From Branchiostoma floridae (taxonomy: Eukaryota > Chordata > Leptocardii > Amphioxiformes > Branchiostomatidae), in NCBI RefSeq assembly GCF_000003815.2, contig NC_049994.1, positions 15,634,975 to 15,698,974 of the forward strand: a stretch of 64,000 nt of DNA, read 5' to 3'. Positions 38,601 to 50,500 of the stretch are shown here, one piece after another (within the stretch, counting starts at the first letter, position 1; every line of letters begins with the position of its first letter). The translations under genes and the position numbers were made by a program. A model generated the notes under the pieces. It was not told the DNA's origin and ran no database searches. It saw nothing but the letters and a program-made list of their open reading frames with translations.

Positions 38601-41600
38601 CACTGTCCATTGACATGATATCCATAAGTACCTTGCTTTTATAACCAACGGATATAGGTTACCCGCGGATAAAGGTGAACTTGCGTTACTTGTACAAAGC
38701 AGAATTCTATAATTTTCCAAAGCTTTCAAAATTTTTGTTAGGCACGACCACAACAAGCTTACCGGTCTCAGAGCCTGAGGAGCAGCCTGCTCACAAGCCA
38801 AGCAGCGGAAAACACAAACATACGGCAGTTAGAGACAACCACACCATGGCTTAATACTATCCATTGGGCATAGAATTAATACTGGGTGCTTATTCACATT
38901 TGTCCAGCCAAATTTAGAGCTGTGTAGCTATTTTTTTACTGTGGGTGCACTGGTGCACAGAAGCGTTAGGGACAACCGCACCATGGCTTATTACTTAGCA
39001 TTGGGCTTAAAATACTGGGCACATAATTTTTTATGCAATTTTGTTCAACCAAAGTTAGAGCTGTGTAATGTTACCTTACTAGTATCTTTTTACTGTGGGT
39101 GCACCATTGCACAGAAGCGTTAGGAACAAGCATTGGGCTTAAAATACTGTGTGCCTAATATTATGCAATGTTGTTCTGCCAAAGATAGACCTGTGCTGTG
39201 CACCTATCTTTTAATTGTGGGTGTATCAGTGCACAGAAGTGTTAGGGACAATCACATCTTGGCTTAATACTGAAGCATGGCCTTAAGCCCGTTACACATA
39301 GCCAACAATGGCCTCCAGATCAACATTAGACAATGGTTGTGATATTGTCTGTGAGCAATGTCATCTGTATACGTAGTTGGGAGTTAATCAGCAAGGTGGC
39401 CTACTTGTCTTTAAAAGTCGTCTGTACAAGTAACAATTTTGAAAAATTAAAGCCGAGTTTTATAATTCTTTTTTTTCCTTATTACTTTCCTTTCTTTCAT
39501 ATTTTCACACCAAACCTATCAAAAATGAAGCATCATACTTTAAAAGGTATGCATATATCAGAAATTACTTAGGGATTGTCCCCTCCCCCAAAAACAACCA
39601 ATTTATTGCTCTTTCCTTTCATAGTAAGCTAGGTAGCAACTACTTTGTAAGAACACTTGTTTGTAAGAAATATGTCAAAAACCTGATGAAAGCCGCATTT
39701 TAGATATGGGAGAAAGCTCAGGCATGAATGAACCAATTCAATCATGAAGCACATCCAATCATTCCTTTTGTAGTCCATTATTTGACATACATGTATGTAC
39801 ATGTACATCCCAAAATTACTATAGTTATGCCGATACCCACCTAAGGAAGCTGTCGCCCCCGCTCTCATATGTGCGGTAGACAACATGCCTGTCCCCAGCC
39901 GCGTCTTGGCACGGGAGGCCGCAGACATGTCGATGTCGCTACGGGAACGGGACAGCGGAATTCCAGCGGGCGTCTTGGCATCTGCTTTGTCTGAGAAGAC
40001 ATTAGGAAGAGTTCATTAATATTTCTCATAAGAAAGTTGCACTTTCTTGATGCAAGACAACTGTCAACACCATGAAAACATAATAAAAAAAAATAATCAG
40101 GGTACATTTGCAAGTGTAATAAAAGAAAAGTAGCTTGATGCCTTTAAAAAGAAAAACATGGATTCTTCAAAGTTTACCAGTAGTTGCAGAAAAGGCAGGA
40201 AAGGAAAAAAAAAACACAACCTGACAGTGTCAAATGTTTGAAGCAACATTCTTATACTTATAAGTTAGAGCAAAAATATTTTCAAATTATCTGGACACAT
40301 GTTTGTACCAATTTCACCACTGTGTATTCCCCATCAAGAACAGTGCATTATTCTAAGGTACTTTACCTTTCTTAGGCAGCTTAGAAGGAGTCGTGCATGG
40401 GGCTGTATGTGTTCTGCGAGCGCTGTAGGAATAGCAAAATGTACATGTACATTGTTAACAAGATCCAGTATTTTGCTTAACCGTCGTTAGTCTCTGCCAC
40501 TGATGCACGGCACTTTGATCCTCTTAGTGCTTCGTAGATTCTGTTGGGATCCATCTCTGGGTCTGAAGAACTCTCACCAGGCCATCACAGGTTCCCTTTG
40601 GTTGATTTGTCTTTATGTTCGATCTCTAAGTAATTTGAGTCTTTGCTACTCTTGTTGTTAGACAGTATCACACAACATTCAAGGCAGTTTTAATGACAAG
40701 GAGGGGTGACACCAAAGAATAAACATAAGGGAACACCTCGGTATTAAAACCTAGTTTGTTAAAATAACTGTCAATTATAAAATCATGGTAGAAAAAGTAA
40801 GGCTGTTGGGGTTACAATTTCTTAACAAAATAATAAACACAGAAACCGTATTAAGGACTGAAATATAATGTTATTCCTGAATGAAATATGATGTAATTGT
40901 AAACAATATTACGTAAGGGAAATTAACAGAAAGAAAAGAAAAGGGGGTTCCATTCCACCCACACAACACCAACCTTCCCGGTACAGACCTGACGTTTTCC
41001 GAGGACGACGCCCGCAGGCGCGTGGACTGCGTTGCCAAACTGTCAGACGAGGCGGAGTGCGCCAGAGATCCCAGGAGAACCTTCTTCTGCGCCGGAGTGA
41101 GCAGCTTCAACAGGTTGTCGCTCAAGTTGGGGTAGTGTTCCTTGAAGGCCCAGAAACATCTAGAAGAAAAAAGTCAAGGTCATGTTAGCTCTCTTATTAG
41201 ATTTCTAAGACTTAAAACAACTTGCAATAGTACAAGTGTGTTCATAATAACATATGGTACATAAGAATGTCAGAAAAGCAACAGGTTGTTGCTCAGGTTG
41301 GGGTAGTGTTCCTTAAAGGCCCAGAAACATCTGGAAGAAATTCAAGGTTAGGTTCAGATCTTTTACCAGACCACCAAGTCTTTATATAGCTTATAATAGT
41401 ATGTCACTTAGTCTAGCAACATACGGTAGATATGAATGACATGAAAGCAACAGGTTGTCACTCAGGTTGGGGTAGTGTTCTTTACAGGTCCAGAAACATC
41501 TGGAGAAGAATTCAAGGTCAGGTTAGTATGGAGTTCCTTAAAATTCAAGGTCATGCCAGGATAAGGTTCCTTAAAGGCACAGAAACATCTGCAGAAGTAG

Positions 41601-44600
41601 TGAAGGCCAGGTTCAGGTCTTAAACAAGCATAGCAAGTCTTTGAAATAATGAATAAAGCTAGTTCCACTGCCACTTCTATAACTGAAGTTAAAATGAGAA
41701 ACATACGACAGGAAATAGAGCAACGTACCTCTGTGATGATACACTTTACCAAGCAATGTTATACACATTAGCAGAAAGTAACACTCACTAACAGTATGTC
41801 ACTAGATTCTACTTACTCTCTACATATACTGTTTATGAGTAACTGGACCCAAGTGTTAACTTAGAAATATTTTGCAATCTCTACAACAAATTTTCACATA
41901 TTTTCCTGTACTTGACAACAAAGGTTTGTAAAAAGAAAGTACACTCATAGCACTCAATTGCAACTACAAGGACATCCACAGTGTTTTGGCCTTCCAATGT
42001 TTCCCTTTCCTTCGGTAAAGGATACTGGGGGAGTGAGGCAAACAAATTATGTTTGTATCAACAACTCACTTAAATACAAAGAATAGGGGTTGTTTTGTGT
42101 CTTGTTTATGCTTCCTTGGTTATTCAGCTGGCCACCTGCAAGAAATATTCCCCAAGCCAAGTTCTTTTTCCTTCCAAACACAGTTAAGTAAATAGTAGAA
42201 AAAGAAAACAACAAAGAGTCATGTCTTTGTCCATGAATACTTCAATCATTCTAATAAACTTTTGATATTTTCCATTCTTGTCCAGGGATTTTTGATGCTT
42301 TGAATTATACCTACATTGTATAAGCTGCTGTATATGGCTCACAGACAAATGAAAAAAGGACGTAACTTACTTTCTAGCATCTACTCTTGCTTCAGAGTCT
42401 GCATCTCCTATACCATTCTTGATTGTTTCTACTAGAGTTTGTGAGTGTCTGAAAAAAAATCAGATTAAACATTACAAATCATTCAGGATTCTGATGTTAA
42501 CTACTGCATAGTGTTTATAAACCTACTTTACACAGCTTAACGTAAAGGAGCATAAAAGTAGAGAAAAATGTTTCTAATTTCATTTTGGTGCCTGATAGCA
42601 AAATCACTTGTCAATGATTTGTACGAACAAGAAAATACATATCAAACATAAGTACCTAACAGATGTGCATGGTCTCGACATTAGACTGGTGCACAGTACC
42701 CATAGCATTTCCTTTCAAAACATAATACAGAACTTAATTAATTTTGTACTTACTTTTCTAGAGTATTTGTATCCCACGATCGTAACAACAGGTCTAGCAG
42801 TTCAAATGTTTTCCTAAAAGGGAAGAACAAGAGGTACATTTGTAAACTGAAAACCACAGGCTAACAAATAATGAAGTAATAATATAATTTATGGCCTACA
42901 GAGAACTAATTCAAGAAAAGAAAAGAAAACTAAGAAAAATTGCTGCAGTTTGATTGTCTTATCGAAATATCTTCAACAAAACTTTCAAAACTAAATTCTT
43001 TTCAATTTTTTTTCAACAGAAATGGCAACTGTATCAATCATTGCCTCAAGAAACCTGTTTATATAGCTATTACCAGATGCATATCTTTTTGCACTGAGCT
43101 CTTTTGGGGTGTACAATACTCTAAATGCCTGTAAACATATGTTCAAAGACCTTTATGGTAGGTTGATTTACATGCTGTGCACAGGTTCAGTTCATAACCA
43201 TTTTATTACATGCCAAACTTTTCACTCACAAACTGTTCTTTCCTACTATCTCTGAATTCCAGAGAGTGAGTAGGAAGTAAATTTAGAGTATTTTAAAAAT
43301 GTATATGCACACAGACATTTGTGGTTTGTTGATTAAAGTACTGTGCACAGGTTCAATTCATACCTTTTTTTCTGTAAAAACTTTTGATTCACAGGAAAAT
43401 TCAAATAAAATGAATATAAAACGTCGTCCATAATGCTCTTTTGGGGTGTAAATACTCTACAAATGTGTATGCACAGAGAGGGATTTTTATTTACATACTT
43501 TGCACCATTTTTTACATGTCAAACTTTGCACTCACAAAATGTTCTTTCCTACTATCTCAGAATTCCAGACAGTGCGTGGAAAGTGCCCTTGGGACAGAGC
43601 AATTTCACATGAGACTAACCATGACATATATTATATATAGTGAACCTGTAGCTCTGAGATTGATTTGACTGATATATCAGACAGTCCTACATTCGCTGCA
43701 ATGCTGTCTGAATTACAATCACAGAGTTTCACCTTGATTTATTAAGAGATGTAACACACTTAACCGTACATACTCAGGAAAGCTATTCTATTTCTTCGGG
43801 TTTGAACAGCTGAGCAAAATAAAAATGGTACATTACATAGAGTACACTTTTTATTGACTGTCAAGTTCTTTGCACCAACTTTACAGGATCAAAATAAATG
43901 TGCAACTAGGTGAAATTGTCTGAAGCATGTTTCCATTTCATTTGGAGTTTTAATGTTCCTTTGCACTACATTTTTCATCACTTGAATTATGAAGTGCAGA
44001 AAAAATATAGTATGAGCTTAAGACCATTTTAAGAGAAACCAGTCATGGCTGTGTGCTTTATTCAAACAATAGAAGATGAAAAGCATCGTCTTATGCCATT
44101 CCATTGATCCCTGACCAAACAAATTAATGCATGGAATTTTGCACATATAACAAAATGAACAACCATGTGCTTTACAACTACAACTTGTATCTAAATTCAG
44201 TTCAGATCACAATCTTTGCAAAAAAAATGCTTAATATAACAAAACAGCAACAATCAATTTCAAGCTAAAAGAGGGGGGGGGGAGTTTTAAACCTATTTCA
44301 ATTTGTCTTTTAGACATTGTACTCCTCGTATCTGCAATATTTATTCATTATGATATTCATGCTACTTATTTGTATTGTTTATGTTACAATGTTATGTTCT
44401 TGTGAGTGATAAGTTAGCATTACACAATGTAAACAAGCCTAACAATTCTGCTTTCGAGCCGCAACTTGGCTGTGAAACAAATAAACCATTCTTTCTCAAA
44501 AACATTTCTTTTCTTCACAAGTGAACATGTACAAGTAATTACTTTGCTGAAGCATGTTCTGGTAATGTGGCCCAATTACCTCCTTGAGAAGCAGACCGAA

Positions 44601-47515
44601 GTCTGAGGTACATTAAGACAATCAACTGTGACAGGGAGCCGACAATGTCATGAATACCAATTAAGGGAATTACGGTAAATATTCTAGGGTCAATCCTTTA
44701 CTTCCTATACTTAGGAAATTTTTGCTCTTGAGAGGAGAAGAATGTAAGGGAAAACCAATGGAGGAATTCACATTTTTAAAGACTGAAGTCTGAGGCACAT
44801 TAAGACAATCAACTGTGACAGGGAGTTAGCAATGTTGTGAATACCAATTAAGGGCTTTATTATTCTAGGGTCAATCCTGTACTTTATATACTTAATAAGA
44901 TATTTTTGCTTATGAGGGGAGAAGAATGGAACTGAAAACTAATGGAGGACTTCACATTTTCACAGACCACCAAACTGCTTGCTACTCTGTCAACATCCCA
45001 TTGCATTCTAAGGGACTGTACGATATTTATCGGGGGGGAGGGCTGGTGCGTTAGGGGGGGAGGGCCATGTTAATTTTTTTTGAGGTGGGGGGAGGGCCAT
45101 GTTAATTTTTTTGAGATAGGGGGGAGGGCCATGTTAATTTTTTTGAAATAATTGTTTATATTATTTTTGCTTGATATCTTGACATGGCCCTAATACTGAT
45201 AAAATAAGCCTTCTGAATAGCCTAAAATGCAAGAGCTTCCGGGGGGCTTCGCCCCCCTTGGTCCCCCAAAGTGGCGCTGCCCTGGACCAGCGTTCCCGCC
45301 ATGCATACGTCATTCCGTCTTCGGACTTACTTTTTTCTGGAAAGACGCACTCGGCTCGGCTGAGTTTCCCCAAATATCAAAGTTACAAAAGTGCTGCGCG
45401 GTAAATATGTAAAGAATCCAAAACTATATACTTTATTTATTTATTTTTTATTTACAACGTAACATTTCTTTTGTTTCAAAAAGACAAAATTTGCGGCAGA
45501 AAATGGGCCGCAATATTGTTGTCAAGCGTCGATCGAGTCGGCTGTGCACATGGCGCGGCACGCCCCCCTCCCCAGACGGACTGTCGATCGCAGCGCCCAG
45601 CACGTCTTTTCTGGCTATTCCTTCAAGGCTACACCGGCACTGATCACTGCCAAAGACGCAGCAGATCGCCCTCCTTCGTATAATGTATAACGTTCTTGGT
45701 CTATGTAAAAAGAAATCCAGCCAAAGATTTCACGCCGAAAACGGGGTTACCTGAGGTCGCAAGATACAAACGCACGCTCGTGGAAAATGACGTCGCGGCC
45801 TTGTAAAACCCGACAGATTCGATAAATTTGAGTAAAATCATCGGGCAAAATAGAAAAAAAAAACACAAGGTGTGATGGCGCCGTTATTCTATCCTCTGGA
45901 AAAATGACTAGCATTTGATGCGGGAGGGCGCAACATCGATCCCACAAGGTAGACATTTTTTTTATTTAATGCCGGAAATTGGCAGGATTTTTCCATGGTC
46001 TGACCAAGGAGCTTTTCTGACGAACTCACTGGCTAGAGCCCTGTTTGGAAGCATCAAAAACCCAAAATTTTCATATAGACATGACTGGACAAATAATACC
46101 CGGGCCAGATCACGGACTGCTGATTCCCCGTGCTTTTGGTGGAGAGGTCGGACGTCGATTTAATACTGAAAAATGGAAGTAAAACATTCAATCTCAATCT
46201 CAAGTGCATGATTTTCCTCTCAAATTGCAGGAAATTCTGTTTTAGAGGGTTTGAAAATCCAAATTTTCCCGGGGTGGCCCCGGCCCCGGACCCCTGCCCC
46301 GACACTGTGAAAAAATCCTAGCGAGAACACTCAGGCTATACCAGTTGGATGCCGGGCGCCCTTGTGCCCTGACATCTTTATTAAGATTATTTTATCGGTT
46401 GTTTTTCTACCCTTTTAATGATGCCTGTCGGGGGGAGGGCCATGATGATTTTTTTGAGGTGGAGGGGGAGGGTCACGTTAAATTTTTTTGAGATGGGGGG
46501 GAGGGCCATGAAAAATTTTTTTGACTGGACTTCCAATGCACCAGCCCTCCCCCCCTGATAAATATCGTACAGTCCCTAACTGCATACATGCGCAATATTC
46601 CAATACATTGCATGCACATCCAGACTGTTAAAACAAGACATTCTGCAAAAAATGACCGATATGTACCCCCCCACCCCCATGACAGAAATGGTTTGATGGT
46701 GTGCAAAATGTGTCCTCCTCCATTCTTGTTCATTATTACAGTCATCTACTACTAACTTCAACTCTTGCAAATTTTGGTGTATCAGTGTATCAGTTTTTTT
46801 TTCTTTAAAAAAAAAATCACGGGTTTTAGTGGCAAGCGTGCAGGTGTTGACACACAGGCAGCACCAAATCCGTAGGTGTTTTTGGCACCTTTAGACAGGT
46901 TAGCCGTGAGGCTCGGTGGGCATCACTCCACCGTCATGGGGGCTGGGGCATGGCGAGTATCAAACTCAGGACCAACTGATTCTTATTTCAACGCTATAGT
47001 TGTTGCGCCACACAGACATCCCCCAAAAAAGAGAGAGAAAATAAGAAGTTGTACTGACCTTCTGATGGCAACAGACTTGGAGTTGTGATGACTAGTGATG
47101 ATGGGGATCAATCTATGGGCGTGGGTGTACTGGGGAGGGGGGAATAAAACATGTTTACAAACATTCTCTACAAGCACAAATTCTTAGATTGAAATACAAA
47201 ATGTTATGTCACAAAATATCGCTTAAAGTTAAACACTTTGTATTCTCAAACTGACATTATCATAAATAGCATTGTTGGGACTAGAATAAATTTCTAGTCC
47301 AAACAATTGTTATCCTGAAAAAATTTTTCACTTCATTTCACTAAGCATTTCAGATGATTAAATTACGTAAATTTGTTTTACATATACAAGTGACTGAAAA
47401 TCTTATCCACAAAACCTGACAGAGAGAGAGAAGAGAGAGATAGATGATGAGGAGAAAGAGAGAGAGAGGAGAGAGAAAAGAGGGAGAGGGAGAGAGAAAA
47501 AGAGAGGGAGAGAGT

Positions 47516-47564
<49 letters not shown>

Positions 47565-50500
47565 GAAGAGAGAGAGATGGGAAAGAAAGGGGGGGGTGGA
47601 AGCAAACCAAGTTCCTTACCTGTATAATAAACCTACAGGTGACGGCTCCTGCCGTGGCCATGATTTTTGCACTGTTGGGGATGAGGTTGAACAGGTTGGG
47701 CATCACCACTTCCGCAAAGTGGTCAAACTTACTTTGTAGCCTTTGTGCTAAATAACTGCGGGGAAAAACAAGGGAAAATCGTAACTTTACATTCAACAAC
47801 AAGTTGCAAAGCTGCTATTGACAGAATTGTTCGGAAGTGCAGTGTGAAGACAAGCCAACTGTAGCCCACCACTATGTCTTTGTGCTTAATAACTGTGGAG
47901 AAAAAACAACGGAAAATCATAAGTTTACATTCAACAACCGGTTACGAAGCCGCTTGACAAAGAAGTTTCTGCACCAGTTTCAGGGACTGAATAGTTAGAT
48001 TCAACTTCTACACAAATTTAGGTGTCTTGTTTTCATCTTGTCTTCCTGATGAATACTATTTTCATTAAAATATCAAAATTTATTTCTGTAAACAAAACAA
48101 TGCAATATGTTTAGTGTGGCAAAAAGCTTATTAGAATCAAGGAATACTCTGATTGCTATGCTTTTATCTTCTTGTCTTGACTGTTAGTGTTACCTGCCAG
48201 AAGATCAGGTTTTGGGGGAGCATTCGTGTGTGTGAGTGTCTATCGACATGATAACTTGAGAGGGCCAAGATGGACAATGTCTTGATATTTGGCATGTGGG
48301 TAGGTCTTGTTTTTACTTTGAAGATGAAAGAAAGAAGGAAATAGATATGCATGCCCTACAACTTTATCGCATCACAAAAAGCTTGTAAGACGTCCTACCT
48401 TAAAGTAATACATGCTTCTCTAACTACTTGTGAGCGCAGGTCTCTCACAGCCAGCTTGAAGACCGGCTCCAACAATTTCAGCTGCTGAAAAAAGTTGTCG
48501 TAGTCCATGGCTCCGTGTACGAGCAACGACCTCACTTTTTTTATCTGGAATAAGATATAAAAAAATCATATCATTATCAGCAAGAAATGAACATACACAT
48601 GTAGAACATGATAAGTGCATAAAAATACTGTAAATGCATTTAAGTCCACGGGAATTTAATTTCGCGGTAGCGGGAAAAAGGACTTTTCGCGGTGGATTTA
48701 AGTTCACGGTGAAGTGGTCACCGCAAAAACCGCGAACATTAATCCACTGCGAACATTTCTGCATTTACAGTAGATGGCAAAGACCATAGTTGGCTCTACA
48801 ACCCATTGAAAAGCAAATAGGGACCCCAATGTGGCCTGCTACTCTCTGAGTGGAGCTTGGTGGGGAAGATTGTTATTATTGTTTATCAAGGTTTACGGCA
48901 TTTGTGTTGAAAAACAAAGGCCATCCCACCAACCTCTGCTTGAAGAGTAGCATCTGCCTGCTTCATTCATGATGAAAGTAAATCAAAGTTTTTGAGAAAT
49001 TCACAAGAAATACGAAGTGACAGTTTAGAACACTTACAGAGTCTACTCTCTGTTCCCAGTCACATTTGTCGTCGCCCAAGGTATCCTTGATCTTGTGCAT
49101 GTGATCCTCGAGATCTCTGGCTGAAAAAAGCTGCAGAAACAAAGAAGAAACAATTTCAAGATGACTTAAAGCCATTGTCACTGTCACTATACATGACTAT
49201 GTACCATGTAAGTGTATTATTTCAATGACTGTCATGCACACTAAGTGTAGTACAGTCAAACCTGTCTATAGCGGCCACTCAAGGGACTGGAGAAATATGG
49301 CCACTATAGACAGGTGGCCACTATAGAGAAAATGTTGATCAATTGACCATGAGCAAGCTACACATGATTTCAGTTCCCACTAATCTTTCTCACCAAGTAA
49401 CATTGTTTCGATCGGTAAATTCACCGACAAAGACTTGCACTTTAATGCTACCGCCAAAATGACCCTGTTGGGAATTCCAAATCCTCGCAAATTACAATTT
49501 CAAACTCGGTGCAGGGTGACATAAGGCTGAAGTATGGTTGCAATAGGCAGGGTTTCTGTATCGACGGGACTGGAAATCGTGTGGCCGTGGCCGCATTGGA
49601 CAGGTGGCCGCTAAGCCTATTTCTTAATCATTACGAATCCAAGGGACCGACAAAAAGTGGCCACTATGGCCAGGTGGCTGCTATACAAAGGTGGCCGCTA
49701 ATACAGGTTTGACTGTACTTCTAAATCATTTTTTTGTTGTCAAAAAGATAATGGCGTTAAAGTGGCTGCCACAATTAGCAAAATAGGTACTAGTTTATCT
49801 ATGTTTATATAGCTATATATTATTGATCACAACCCCCACGACATCCCAAAAGCCCTGGTTGTCTTGAACTCTTCGACTGCTTCAGAAAAGACAATCCAAT
49901 TCATTTAGGCGAAAGTTGCTAAGAACATGTGCTCTCATCGACAATTGCATCTTACTTACTTAATCCCATCTTAAGAAGTTTTCATCAAATCTCAGCATTA
50001 CTTACGTTGACTTTTGGGACCTCTTCAAAGAACTTGATGAACATCTCTTCGTCCGCTCCTCCCGCACCCGCAGACGAAGACGGGGCGAGCGGCGGCTTCA
50101 TGCCTGCTGATGCCGGTCGCCTAGGTGGCGCACTGGACACCCGCTTCGCTCCCGACATTCTGGATACCTGCGAGGAACAAGACAAGAATTGATCAATGTC
50201 TAGTTCAACAGAATGTATCTGTATCTTTGTCTACTAGTATATACCTGTTGCCAAGGTAACTGCTCTTCATAGTAACACACCATCTTCTGTATCCGTGATA
50301 CTATAACTGGTAAAACTGCTCTACAACATTACACACCAGCTTATTAGTCTGTATCTGCATCTGTAACCATGGTGTAACAGCCACTCAGCGTAACACACTA
50401 GCTTTAAAATTTAAACGCAACATACCAACCTGGAGGAACAGAAACAGAACAGAAAGAACATGGGTTAAAATTGAACAAGGGCTTGTCTGGTTACCAAAAA

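Larger units (their letters stand above)
42814..47058 (-). other. CLASP: CLASP intron within TOG2
   Basis: A 4.2-kb intron holding two tandem repeat blocks (43100-43575, 44597-44968), the 1565-bp Harbinger-like element and a SINE-like sequence. No additional exon seen. Confidence 0.75.

Noticed and set aside
38826-39290. Possible CRISPR-like array because of regular repeats
   Set aside because: Units are 120-145 bp, imperfect and in a eukaryotic intron; it is an ordinary tandem repeat.
45227-46163. Short open frames inside the 1565-bp transposon
   Set aside because: None exceeds 82 codons or shows transposase motifs; treated as non-autonomous.
47350-47802. Long open frames rich in Arg/Glu (plus) or Ser/Leu (minus)
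   Set aside because: They come from the (GA)n microsatellite. Only the CLASP exon at 47620-47755 is real here.
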